64,000 nt of DNA, taken from the NCBI RefSeq assembly GCF_037976825.1, contig NZ_CP150269.1, positions 3,299,501 through 3,363,500 on the forward strand, in the 5' to 3' direction. Below, piece after piece: positions 9,254-16,425 of the stretch. The notes under the pieces are model-generated. The model saw only the letters and a list, made by a program, of their open reading frames with translations. It was not told where the DNA came from and made no database searches. Source of the stretch: Paenibacillus sp. FSL K6-1330 (lineage in GTDB: Bacteria; Bacillota; Bacilli; Paenibacillales; Paenibacillaceae). Position numbers and translations under genes: made by a program. Positions within the stretch are counted from its first letter, which is position 1. Each line of letters opens with the position of its first letter.

Positions 9254-10132
9254 ATGAAAAATATACGGTGGATTCCAAAGCTGGTACTGACGCTGCTGCT
9301 CGGATTGGTAGCCGTTGTCATGCTGGTACCGATTCTGCTTACCTTTACGAACTCCCTGATGACGGAGCAAGAGATTGGGCGGAATTACGACCTTCTGGGG
9401 CAGATGATCGACGTTGCGAAGGGTGGCAAGGATGCGTTCGTGAATCTGAAGATTATTCCTGATTGGCTATCCTTTGGACAGTATGCCGAGGTACTGGTTC
9501 TAACCACAAAATTTCTAAGGATGTTCTGGAATTCCGTCGCCTTGGTCGTGCCGATTGTTGCCGGACAGGCGGTCGTCGCCTCGCTTGCGGCTTATGCCTT
9601 TGCCAAACTTCGCTTCATCGGAAGGGACAAGCTGTTCATGCTTTATTTAATGACCATGCTTATGCCGTTTCAGGTAACGCTTGTTCCGAATTATATCGTT
9701 ATAGACAAGCTTGGACTTATGAACCATACCGCCGCCATTATTTTACCTGGCATCTTTGGAGCTTTTGGCGTCTTTATGATGCGACAATTCATGGCCCATA
9801 TTCCCGGAGCGTATTCTGAAGCGGCCATGATGGACGGTGGAGGAGCATGGGTCATCTTCTGGCGTATTATCCTGCCGCTGGCGAAGCCTGGTCTGGCCGC
9901 GCTGACGGTTCTATTGTTCGTCGACTATTGGAACATGATCGAGCAGCCGCTCATATTTTTGCAAGATTCCTATAAACAGCCACTGTCTCTATATCTTGCA
10001 CAGATTAACAAAGACGCACTGGGAATCGGTTTTGCCGCATCGGCATTGTATATGGCACCTATGATTCTGCTATTCCTGTATGCCGAGTCTTATTTTATTG
10101 AAGGCGTTCAATTGTCGGGCATAAAAGGTTAG
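9254..10132 (+). CDS. ABC transporter permease, MalG/UgpE type
   Basis: 292 residues from the ATG at 9254, with AAAGGGAGG six bases upstream; the GTG at 9233 overlapping the previous gene is a weaker choice. Six hydrophobic helices are seen, with an EAA loop reading YSEAAMMDGGGAWVIFWRIILP. A large loop after the first helix contains EQEIGRNYDLLGQM, longer than in many MalG proteins. It is the second membrane subunit of the sugar importer fed by the two binding proteins upstream. Confidence 0.92.
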   Translation: MKNIRWIPKLVLTLLLGLVAVVMLVPILLTFTNSLMTEQEIGRNYDLLGQMIDVAKGGKDAFVNLKIIPDWLSFGQYAEVLVLTTKFLRMFWNSVALVVPIVAGQAVVASLAAYAFAKLRFIGRDKLFMLYLMTMLMPFQVTLVPNYIVIDKLGLMNHTAAIILPGIFGAFGVFMMRQFMAHIPGAYSEAAMMDGGGAWVIFWRIILPLAKPGLAALTVLLFVDYWNMIEQPLIFLQDSYKQPLSLYLAQINKDALGIGFAASALYMAPMILLFLYAESYFIEGVQLSGIKG

Positions 10133-10156
10133 TTTCAGTACTAGGAGTGATGGAGA

Positions 10157-11299
10157 TTGGAAGAGGTAATTTCCCGGTCAAGAAAACGCAAGGTTAGCAT
10201 AACAGCCGGACTGTTCACAGGTCTTCTGCTTATACTGACTTTTGCAGGTAACACCCTACAAGCCTTGACGCTGCCTAAGGTAGTGATTACATCGGTAAAC
10301 AAAGGCTCGCTGGTTCATTCCTATGTCGGCCGATCGACGATAAATCCAAAGGAGGAGAGGGAACTTATCCATCCTTCGGGCTGGAAAGTCGATAAGGTGC
10401 TCGTTAAAAAAGGTGAGATGGTGCGTAAAGGACAAGTTCTTATACAATATGATGGCAGTGAGGTTAAGCAGCAGATTGCTGTGGAGCAGTCTGCTCTGAA
10501 GAAGCTGAATCTATCCATGGAACTTCTCGAATATAATGTCATTCAAGCGATGCAGGAAGAAGATGAGTCTCTTCTTATAAGTGCCACCAGCGCGTACGAA
10601 ACGGCAAAGCTTGATATTGCTGCACAACAGCAGCAGATCGAGAACCTGAAACACTCTCTTTCAGTTAATCGGCAGATCGTTGCCCCTTTTGACGGTATTG
10701 TTATAGAGATTGGTGCGATGGAGGGATTAGGTTCTACCGGGAAACCGGATATCACGATGAGCCATTTGGCAAAAGGGTATGGGTTAGAAATGTATGTACC
10801 GTCAGGTATCGCTGCCACGCTGAGCGTAGGGGATGTTCTGGATAACATCATGCTTGAAGGCAAGGAAGAACCATCAATTACGGGTGAGATTGAAAGGATA
10901 GAAGAGGATATGAACTCGCTCAGTCCCGATGTTGACGAAGACGCTGAGAAATCAAGCAGTTCCATGACACGTTTGTTCGTTAAACTAAAAGGGAGTGGGC
11001 TATCCGGTGGCGAACAAGTGAGGATCAGTATAGTCAAAACTAAGAGCAACGAAGGGATCCTCATACCGAATAAAGCCGTTCACAAGGACAGCGAGGGCGC
11101 TTATGTCTACACCATAAAAGAAACACAAGGCCCTCTCGGCAATGCATATTATGCTGTTCGCACGTCAATTCAAATTACCGATTCCAACAGCCATACCATT
11201 GCCGTTGGAGGTGGTCTATTCGATCAACAGGAAATCATTGTGGACAGCAGCGATCTAATTATGGATGGAACACGTGTCAACGTTTATAACCAGAACTAA
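10157..11299 (+). CDS. Membrane-fusion (HlyD/RND adaptor type) protein, YknX-like
   Basis: 380 residues, beginning with TTG at 10157; AGGAG lies about ten bases upstream. One N-terminal helix (about 12-32) anchors it outside the membrane. A lipoyl-like half motif (VDKVLVKKGEMVRKGQVLIQYDG) is followed by a coiled-coil hairpin (about 95-170), the second lipoyl half (IVAPFDGIVIEIGAMEG), and beta-barrel and membrane-proximal domains (GILIPNKAVHKDSEGAYVYTI). Such adaptors normally work with a MacB-type ABC transporter encoded immediately downstream, as in yknXYZ. Here no intact transporter follows, only a short fragment (11483-11587) and an IS element, so the protein may be an orphan. It follows the sugar permease by 24 bases but is functionally unrelated to it. 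Confidence 0.85.
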   Translation: MEEVISRSRKRKVSITAGLFTGLLLILTFAGNTLQALTLPKVVITSVNKGSLVHSYVGRSTINPKEERELIHPSGWKVDKVLVKKGEMVRKGQVLIQYDGSEVKQQIAVEQSALKKLNLSMELLEYNVIQAMQEEDESLLISATSAYETAKLDIAAQQQQIENLKHSLSVNRQIVAPFDGIVIEIGAMEGLGSTGKPDITMSHLAKGYGLEMYVPSGIAATLSVGDVLDNIMLEGKEEPSITGEIERIEEDMNSLSPDVDEDAEKSSSSMTRLFVKLKGSGLSGGEQVRISIVKTKSNEGILIPNKAVHKDSEGAYVYTIKETQGPLGNAYYAVRTSIQITDSNSHTIAVGGGLFDQQEIIVDSSDLIMDGTRVNVYNQN

Positions 11300-11331
11300 C
11301 ACCAGAATGTCGCCAGGGCTGAAAAATAGGA

Positions 11332-11360
11332 TTGACAGGACAAACCAAAAGATGTTAAAT
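11332..11360 (+). promoter_or_regulatory. Candidate SigA promoter upstream of a gene remnant
   Basis: A perfect TTGACA at 11332-11337 is followed after 17 bases by TTAAAT (11355-11360), four of six matches to the -10 consensus. No intact gene follows before the IS, so it may be the old promoter of the decayed gene. Confidence 0.45.
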
Positions 11361-11482
11361 TATCCGGCAACCAAAGCATGGTTTATGGGGTTTATATAGT
11401 GATAGGTGCTAAGCTTATCAATGAAGGGAATTTATTTATTATATATGTGCAATGGAGGGGAATATGAAAAATACGCTTATGA

Positions 11483-11587
11483 AAAAGCCCGAATTCCTTA
11501 GGTTTTCAAGACGGAATCGTGATGAGTGACAGGATGGTTAATGGCTATGACAAGTCGATCATTGAAGATCTCTTTAAGGAAGAGTAG
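11483..11587 (+). pseudogene. Gene fragment, possibly the C-terminal end of a MacB-type ABC ATPase
   Basis: The frame open from 11483 to TAG at 11585-11587 reads like protein (SLGFQDGIVMSDRMVNG, then IIEDLFKEE). The FQDG-IV-SD pattern resembles the last strand of MacB/LolD-type ATPases, where a GRIV-D motif ends the domain. It has no good start, since a stop lies directly upstream. A GGAGGGG-preceded ATG at 11464 in another frame gives only 21 residues. Its place between an orphan adaptor gene and an IS supports loss of the partner transporter. The family call is tentative. Confidence 0.35.
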
Positions 11588-11635
11588 AGGAAGATCACGA
11601 TTCCCGGACATTATCGTAATTCTCATAACATTCTA

Positions 11636-11651
11636 GGGCGTGTATGCAAAC
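11636..11651 (+). repeat. Left terminal inverted repeat of the IS
   Basis: GGGCGTGTATGCAAAC, the exact reverse complement of 12447-12462, preceded by TA. Confidence 0.93.
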
Positions 11652-11682
11652 TGTGACCCCATAATTTGGGTAATTAATAAGT

Positions 11683-12446
11683 ATGATGAGACGATATGAA
11701 ATACGAGACGACCAATGGGAAAAGATTAAGGACCTACTGCCACCGGAACGAAAACCACAAGGAGGGAGACCCCCGAAAGACCATCGTCATATGCTGAATG
11801 CCATGTTATGGATTGCACGCACCGGTGCCCCTTGGCGGGATTTACCGGAATACTACGGCTCTTGGTCCAGCGTTTACAGCCGATTTCGCCGCTGGCAAAT
11901 CGCCGGCATTTGGGACAAAATTTTAGAGCATGTCTCCATTGAACCTGATTGGGAAAGCGTCATGATTGACGCGACAATCGTCCGTGTCCACCAACATGGA
12001 TCGGGAGCAAAAGGGGGGGCCTCAAGCAAGCAATAGGGCGTTCTCGTGGCGGACTAACCACCAAAATTCATGCCGTGGTTGATGCTTTAGGTAATCCCCT
12101 ACGCTTTAAGCTAACAGGAGGTCAATGCCACGATTCGGTAACCGGCTACGAGATGTTAAAACAGATGGATCTAACTAAAAAACAAGTTTTGGCTGATCGA
12201 GCGTACGACACCAATCAAATTCTTCATTTGTTAGAGCAACAATCAGCTACGCCTGTGATACCCAGTAAGAAAAATCGACGCAAACTAAGAAAATGGGATA
12301 AAGAAATTTACAAAGAACGGCATCTCATTGAATGTTTTTTCAATAAAGTAAAACATTATCGTCGGTTGGCGACTCGCTTTGATAAGTTAGCAAGCTCTTT
12401 CAAGGCTTTTTTAACGCTGGCATCCATTATGGTCTGGCTCGCTTAG
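11683..12446 (+). CDS. IS5-family transposase, made by -1 frameshift from two overlapping frames
   Basis: OrfA (11683-12036, 117 aa) carries the N-terminal helix-turn-helix region common in IS5 transposases (DDQWEKIKDLLPPE, GGRPPKDHR, TGAPWRDLPE) and the first catalytic Asp (MIDATIVRVHQHG). The run A4G7 at 12009-12019 is a typical slippery site. Stepping back one base there keeps the frame open through GRSRGGLTTKIH and joins it to OrfB (in-frame ATG at 12075), which holds the second Asp (LADRAYDTN) and the Glu (RHLIECFFNKVKHYRR). The joined product of about 254 residues is a complete DDE transposase, so this is a programmed frameshift rather than decay. OrfA alone may regulate. Confidence 0.92.
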
Positions 12447-12462
12447 GTTTGCATACACGCCC
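12447..12462 (-). repeat. Right terminal inverted repeat of the IS
   Basis: GTTTGCATACACGCCC, the exact reverse complement of 11636-11651, followed by TA. It begins directly after the transposase stop codon. Confidence 0.93.
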
Positions 12463-12492
12463 TAATTTATTGAAAAGAAGAGGAACTAAACT

Positions 12493-13380
12493 ATGAAGCT
12501 AAATGAACACAACTTGATCAAGATGCAAAATATCATCCAAGAGCACGAATTTGAACATGCAGCAGACTATTTGATCGAACATACTCGGCAAGGCATACGT
12601 TTATCCAAACAGGGAGAGGAGGACTATGCCAGCTCGTGCAATTCACGGATTGGCGGAGACCCCGATCTTCCTGAAGGAATGGAATGGCCGCTGACTTCGG
12701 ATGGTACACCGATGACGTTTTTGGCACAGCTGCAGTTGAGGGATTTGGCAGCTCACGATGCCACGGCTTCACTTCCGCATAGCGGAGTTCTGTATTTCTT
12801 CGTTGGCGTTGATGAACCTGCTTATAACATTGAACACCGGGTGTTGTATCTGGCCGAGGATCAGACAGCGGCCGCTAGTCGATGCCGGGCGCCTGAGGGG
12901 ACCGCGTTAGATGAAGAATTCGCAGGCTACCGTATTGAAGCAAGAGCCACACTTGAGCCCCCGAATTACGCTTATGTGGATGATGAGCTTGTCGAGGATG
13001 ATGAGCATGATTTTGAATCTTACGAGGATCTGTGTCATCAATTGACGGGGCAGGATTCTGACGACATCGCGACGATCTTTGGCTACCCTTCTACCCAGCA
13101 TGGAGATTGTGAGCACGAGGCTGCTTTAATGCTGTTAACGGGATCAGAGTACAATTACTCCATGGAGGCGGCTGTGCAGCAGATTGCCGATCATTGCGGC
13201 GGCAACGCGGAACAGGCTCAGCAGGAGATTCGGGATACACTGCTGCTGCTGGCCATCGATTCGGACGACGAGATAGGATTTTGCTGGTGGGATGCGGGTG
13301 AACTGCAATTTTTCATCCGAAAAGAGGACTTGCTGGCCAGAAATTTCGAACGCACGTATTGTTCGCTGTACTCAAGCTGA
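12493..13380 (+). CDS. DUF1963 (YwqG-like) protein
   Basis: 295 residues with AGAGGA upstream. Family hallmarks include SRIGGDPDLPEGMEWP near residue 50, FLAQLQLRDL, and a C-terminal DDEIGFCWWDAGELQFFI. A long acidic middle (DDELVEDDEHDFESYED) is notable. The biochemical role of the family is not established; it is cytoplasmic, with no signal or membrane segment. It starts 30 bases after the IS end, so its original promoter may have been displaced by the insertion. Confidence 0.85.
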   Translation: MKLNEHNLIKMQNIIQEHEFEHAADYLIEHTRQGIRLSKQGEEDYASSCNSRIGGDPDLPEGMEWPLTSDGTPMTFLAQLQLRDLAAHDATASLPHSGVLYFFVGVDEPAYNIEHRVLYLAEDQTAAASRCRAPEGTALDEEFAGYRIEARATLEPPNYAYVDDELVEDDEHDFESYEDLCHQLTGQDSDDIATIFGYPSTQHGDCEHEAALMLLTGSEYNYSMEAAVQQIADHCGGNAEQAQQEIRDTLLLLAIDSDDEIGFCWWDAGELQFFIRKEDLLARNFERTYCSLYSS

Positions 13381-13404
13381 GCACAATATATGGGGGGATG
13401 ATCC

Positions 13405-14133
13405 ATGAAGGAGAAGGTCATTGAGGCATACGATAAGCTGGCTGGAGACTACGAAAGACATGTTGATTCGCAGAGCGGGCATAATGCTTATTACGAAAGG
13501 CCAGCCATGCTCAAAGTGTTACCGGCGGATATGGAGCAAATGACCGTCCTAGATGCTGGTTGTGCCGCAGGATGGTATACGGAGCAATTTATTATACGAG
13601 GGGCCAGGGTTACAGCGGTTGATCTGAGCCCGGCGATGGTGGAAGCCTGTAAGAGACGAGTCGGCAATGAAGCGACTGTATTTGCATGTGATATAACCGA
13701 AGACCTGCCCTTTGAAGATGAGGCGTTTGATCTTATCGTAAGTTCATTGACGCTTCACTACATCGAGGATTGGACGCCGACCTTTCGCGAATTTCAGCGA
13801 GTGCTGAAACCTGGTGGAAGTTTGATTTTCTCCGTTCATCATCCTTTTATGGATGTTAAACATTTTGACCGAACAGACTACTTTGCTCGTGAGTTATTGA
13901 CGGAGGTTTGGAACAAACAGGAGTCTGGACCCGTAGAGGTTACTTTCTATAGAAGACCGATTCAAGAAATCATTAACGTAACTTCATCTTGGTTTAGAAT
14001 CGAACAGATCGTTGAGCCGCAGCCCAATTTAGCGCATAAGGACAATCCGGAAGCTGCGGAATGGGTGGCCAAATGGTTTGATCGCCTAATGACGAACCCT
14101 CATTTTCTGATTGTGAAAGCTAATAAATCGTAA
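13405..14133 (+). CDS. Class I SAM-dependent methyltransferase
   Basis: 242 residues. The SAM-binding motif I reads VLDAGCAAGWYTEQF (about residue 50), with the acidic end of strand 2 at VDLSPAMVEA, an ACDITEDLPFEDEAFD motif II region and VLKPGGSLIFSVHHP as post-II/III. This is the Methyltransf_11/25 type acting on a small molecule or unknown acceptor. GGGGGGATG-like spacing at about 13391-13399 gives the ribosome site. It lies 24 bases after the DUF1963 gene, so they are likely co-transcribed up to the terminator at 14160. Confidence 0.9.
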   Translation: MKEKVIEAYDKLAGDYERHVDSQSGHNAYYERPAMLKVLPADMEQMTVLDAGCAAGWYTEQFIIRGARVTAVDLSPAMVEACKRRVGNEATVFACDITEDLPFEDEAFDLIVSSLTLHYIEDWTPTFREFQRVLKPGGSLIFSVHHPFMDVKHFDRTDYFARELLTEVWNKQESGPVEVTFYRRPIQEIINVTSSWFRIEQIVEPQPNLAHKDNPEAAEWVAKWFDRLMTNPHFLIVKANKS

Positions 14134-14159
14134 CATGGAATCCATACATATTCATAGGG

Positions 14160-14185
14160 GAACCGCGTCCATCGCGGTTCTTTTT
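14160..14185 (+). terminator. Rho-independent terminator
   Basis: Perfect 8-bp stem GAACCGCG/CGCGGTTC (14160-14167, 14173-14180), loop TCCAT, five T. It ends the DUF1963-methyltransferase transcript. Confidence 0.9.
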
Positions 14186-14201
14186 ATGCTCATATGGCCT
14201 C

Positions 14202-14549
14202 CGCCATATATTTAATGGGCCGATTATTCCGAATGAAGTCCGCTTTTCGTTTGCTGCATGGTTATTCAACTCCATTGTATACCTATCCGATGGCAAGAGC
14301 GACACGGCTGTATCGATCATGGCAGCGTATGGTCAAGGTGCAAGCTTAACGAAGTCTCTTGATGCCTCTTCCGAGAAAATACAGCTGAAACATGTTGAAG
14401 CTATTTATCTCCAGAATGAGGCAGATGGAGATAGGATCAGTTGGTATGATAGTAAACAAAACATCGTATATACCATTATAGTAAATGTAAAAAATCTAAT
14501 GGCTAAGAAAGATCTGAAGGCAATGGCAGAGAGTATGATTATTGACTAA
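14202..14549 (+). pseudogene. 5'-truncated DUF4367-like gene
   Basis: The frame ending at TAA 14547-14549 reads convincingly as protein well upstream of its first ATG (14319): PNEVRFSFAAWLF, then LSDGKSDTAVSIMAAYGQGA, ADGDRISWYDSKQ and KDLKAMAESMI. This matches the C-terminal part of DUF4367 proteins, which usually follow a membrane anchor and are linked to sigma factors or spore/outer-surface lipoproteins. No start codon, signal sequence or N-terminal half is present, and the upstream terminator abuts it. It is therefore read as a remnant, although expression from 14319 (76 aa) cannot be excluded. Confidence 0.6.
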
Positions 14550-14687
14550 TGAGATGGATTTGAAATAGGATTCGATCGGTTGAAGATGAACTCTAAACAT
14601 GAAAACTAGTCGAGTTTACGTGTATAATAGCTATTAGTTATATAATAGAAGCAATGAGTTATATCACATCAAAGGGGAGAAAATCAT

Positions 14688-15026
14688 ATGCAATGGAATG
14701 AAATTACGACAATAGAAGAATGGGAAACGATTCTGAAAAAATCTTCCGAGCGCGGCCAAGTTATTTTGAAGCATAGTACGACTTGTCCGGTTAGCTCTAA
14801 TGCTCTTTCGGAGTTTGAATCTTACTTGAAAAAGGCGCCAAACGGCGATGTGGATTACACACTGGTTAAAGTCATTGAATCCCGCCCGGTTTCCAATAAA
14901 ATTGCCGAGGATTTGAACGTAAAGCATGAATCGCCGCAAATTATCTACGTGAAGGATCAAGCGAAATATTGGACGGCTTCACACTGGGCGGTTACGTCTG
15001 CGCACATATCAGCGGTATTAGACTGA
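14688..15026 (+). CDS. ytxJ: YtxJ-like bacillithiol-system thioredoxin-fold protein
   Basis: 112 residues with AAAGGGGAG upstream. It matches the YtxJ (DUF2847) family in length and layout: ITTIEEWETIL, HSTTCPVSSNAL with the single active-site Cys of the TCPxS motif, YTLVKVIESRPVSNKIAEDL, HESPQIIYVKDQ and ASHWAVT. The family is described as a monothiol bacilliredoxin-like protein that removes bacillithiol mixed disulfides. It precedes another small thioredoxin-fold gene by 40 bases, suggesting a redox operon. Confidence 0.93.
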   Translation: MQWNEITTIEEWETILKKSSERGQVILKHSTTCPVSSNALSEFESYLKKAPNGDVDYTLVKVIESRPVSNKIAEDLNVKHESPQIIYVKDQAKYWTASHWAVTSAHISAVLD

Positions 15027-15066
15027 ATATCGGCATAGAGCTATTCATGAAAGTAAGGTGCAACAG

Positions 15067-15399
15067 ATGAAAGAAATGGAAGAACTGACGTCGATAGACG
15101 CCATAGAACGGTTTATTGACAACCACACGTTCAGTTTTTTATACGTATCGAGACAAGATTGCAGTGTGTGCCATGCCATATTACCCAAGCTAAGAGTGCT
15201 GTTAGACCGGTTTCCGCGCATTTCATTGGGACATATCCAGGGCGAAGCAGTAGGGGAGATAGCCTCAAGATATTTGATTTTCACGGCACCGGCCCTTCTC
15301 TTGTTCGTTGAAGGAAAAGAGCTTCTGAGAGAAGATCGATTTGTACAGTTTGGCGCGTTAGAACGGAAATTGGAAAACTTGATGGATCTCCTTAGCTAG
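15067..15399 (+). CDS. Thioredoxin-family protein with CxxC motif
   Basis: 110 residues from the ATG at 15067 (AAGGTG six bases upstream; a GTG at 15058 is part of that site). The thioredoxin fold is shown by SFLYVSRQDCSVCHAILPKL with a CSVC active site near residue 34, the cis-proline strand TAPALLLFVEGKEL, and the final helix. The spacing before CxxC and the short length match YdbP-like thioredoxin proteins. It probably acts as a cytoplasmic thiol-disulfide reductase with the YtxJ-like protein encoded just before it. Confidence 0.88.
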   Translation: MKEMEELTSIDAIERFIDNHTFSFLYVSRQDCSVCHAILPKLRVLLDRFPRISLGHIQGEAVGEIASRYLIFTAPALLLFVEGKELLREDRFVQFGALERKLENLMDLLS

Positions 15400-15476
15400 C
15401 TGCCTTTGTATCGAGTCATGATGGTATGAAGCTGAACTTATGAGTACAACAATTATTTAGGAACGTATCTTCTTGA

Positions 15477-15917
15477 TTGAAAGCGAGTGTGGGGTATTTG
15501 AAGATAAGAGAGGCTAAGCTTGAGGATTACCCTGAGCTTAGGGAAATATTCTTGGCATCACGACGTGAAAATTTTCATTGGGCGGATGCAAACGAGATGG
15601 CGTTGGGCGATTTTGATAAGCAAACGGAAAAAGAATTTATACTATTGGCAGAGGAAAATACGATTATCCTTGGATTTACTGCGCTATATTTGCCAGACAA
15701 CTTTATCCATCATTTATTCGTTCACCCGGATCATGCTGGCAAGGGAGTGGGTAGACAATTGCTTGATGCTGCGATTGAGAGCATGAGAAAGCCGATCCGA
15801 TTGAAGTGTGTATCCGCAAATCACAAGGCGCTGAAATTCTACGAAAACAACGGCTGGGAAAGAGTGGTTGAGGAAGAGAAGCACGGCGAAAAGTATTGGG
15901 TTATGGAATTCAGATAA
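15477..15917 (+). CDS. GNAT-family N-acetyltransferase
   Basis: 146 residues. The acetyl-CoA-binding motif A reads LFVHPDHAGKGVGRQLLDAAI (V-HP-x-x-x-G-x-G-x-G pattern), followed by motif B (LKCVSANHKALKFYENNGWERV). The substrate is unknown. The start is uncertain: TTG at 15477, GTG at 15489 and TTG at 15498 are all in frame, no ATG exists, and none has a strong ribosome site. Followed by the terminator at 15970. Confidence 0.88.
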   Translation: MKASVGYLKIREAKLEDYPELREIFLASRRENFHWADANEMALGDFDKQTEKEFILLAEENTIILGFTALYLPDNFIHHLFVHPDHAGKGVGRQLLDAAIESMRKPIRLKCVSANHKALKFYENNGWERVVEEEKHGEKYWVMEFR

Positions 15918-15969
15918 CGCGTAGAAGAAAACTGGGAAACCAGTATTCAATGCAATTTATACTGAAGAG

Positions 15970-15993
15970 GACCGCGTAAATCGCGGTCTTTTT
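15970..15993 (+). terminator. Rho-independent terminator
   Basis: Seven-bp stem GACCGCG/CGCGGTC (15970-15976, 15982-15988) with a TAAAT loop and five T. Confidence 0.85.
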
Positions 15994-16107
15994 GCGTGCT
16001 CAAAATGATAGGAAACTACGTGCTGATTTCAAAAACTGAAGGAACATAAAAATTCGATTAATTGTCGAAAACAGGGGTTTTTTTGCAAGTTGTTGTTACT
16101 AAAGTAT

Positions 16108-16134
16108 TAAAAATATTCGGATAAATGCCGATCT
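16108..16134 (+). promoter_or_regulatory. SigD (sigma-28) motility-type promoter for the chemotaxis receptor gene
   Basis: TAAA (16108-16111), a 15-base spacer, then GCCGATCT (16127-16134) fits the flagellar sigma consensus TAAA-N15-GCCGATAT with one mismatch. It lies about 290 bases upstream of the methyl-accepting chemotaxis gene, which is the expected kind of target. The leader in between would be unusually long. Confidence 0.8.
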
Positions 16135-16203
16135 ATAAATAGTACAAAAGATGCAATGGTTATGGAATCATAACGTGAATATGGATCTATTGAACTGGAA
16201 TTT

Positions 16204-16230
16204 CACTTAACAAAACCATTTTGTGAAGTG
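16204..16230 (+). repeat. Inverted repeat in the leader of the chemotaxis gene
   Basis: CACTTAACAAAA and TTTTGTGAAGTG pair over 12 positions with one mismatch around a 3-base loop. There is no T-run, so it is not a normal terminator. The rest of the gene-free stretch 15994-16425 shows only the SigD promoter and no recognisable riboswitch. Confidence 0.5.
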
Positions 16231-16425
16231 AGCCTATGTCAGAATATTGATGGAGGGGGAACGCGGTTCATTCAAGATGAACATTTTTGAAAAATGTAAT
16301 GTATTCATGAAAGATTGCGGAAATATTCAATGTTTCCAGGAAAGTAGGTGATGCGAACAGGTTCGCTAATGAAATCCCTATTTTATATGGAAAATACATA
16401 AGAGATATCAAAGGAGAGACACCAA

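Larger units (their letters stand above)
11636..12462 (+). mobile_element. IS5-family (IS427-like) insertion sequence, 827 bp
   Basis: The element is bounded by 16-bp perfect inverted repeats (GGGCGTGTATGCAAAC and its complement) flanked by TA on both sides, consistent with a 2-bp TA target duplication. If TA is counted as part of the ends, the repeats are 18 bp. It encodes one transposase split over two frames, joined at an A4G7 slippery run. Both ends and all three catalytic acidic residues are intact, so the copy may be active. Confidence 0.93.

Noticed and set aside
16135..16425. c-di-GMP or other known riboswitch in the chemotaxis leader
   Set aside because: None of the conserved cores of known classes could be found by eye; only an inverted repeat remains.
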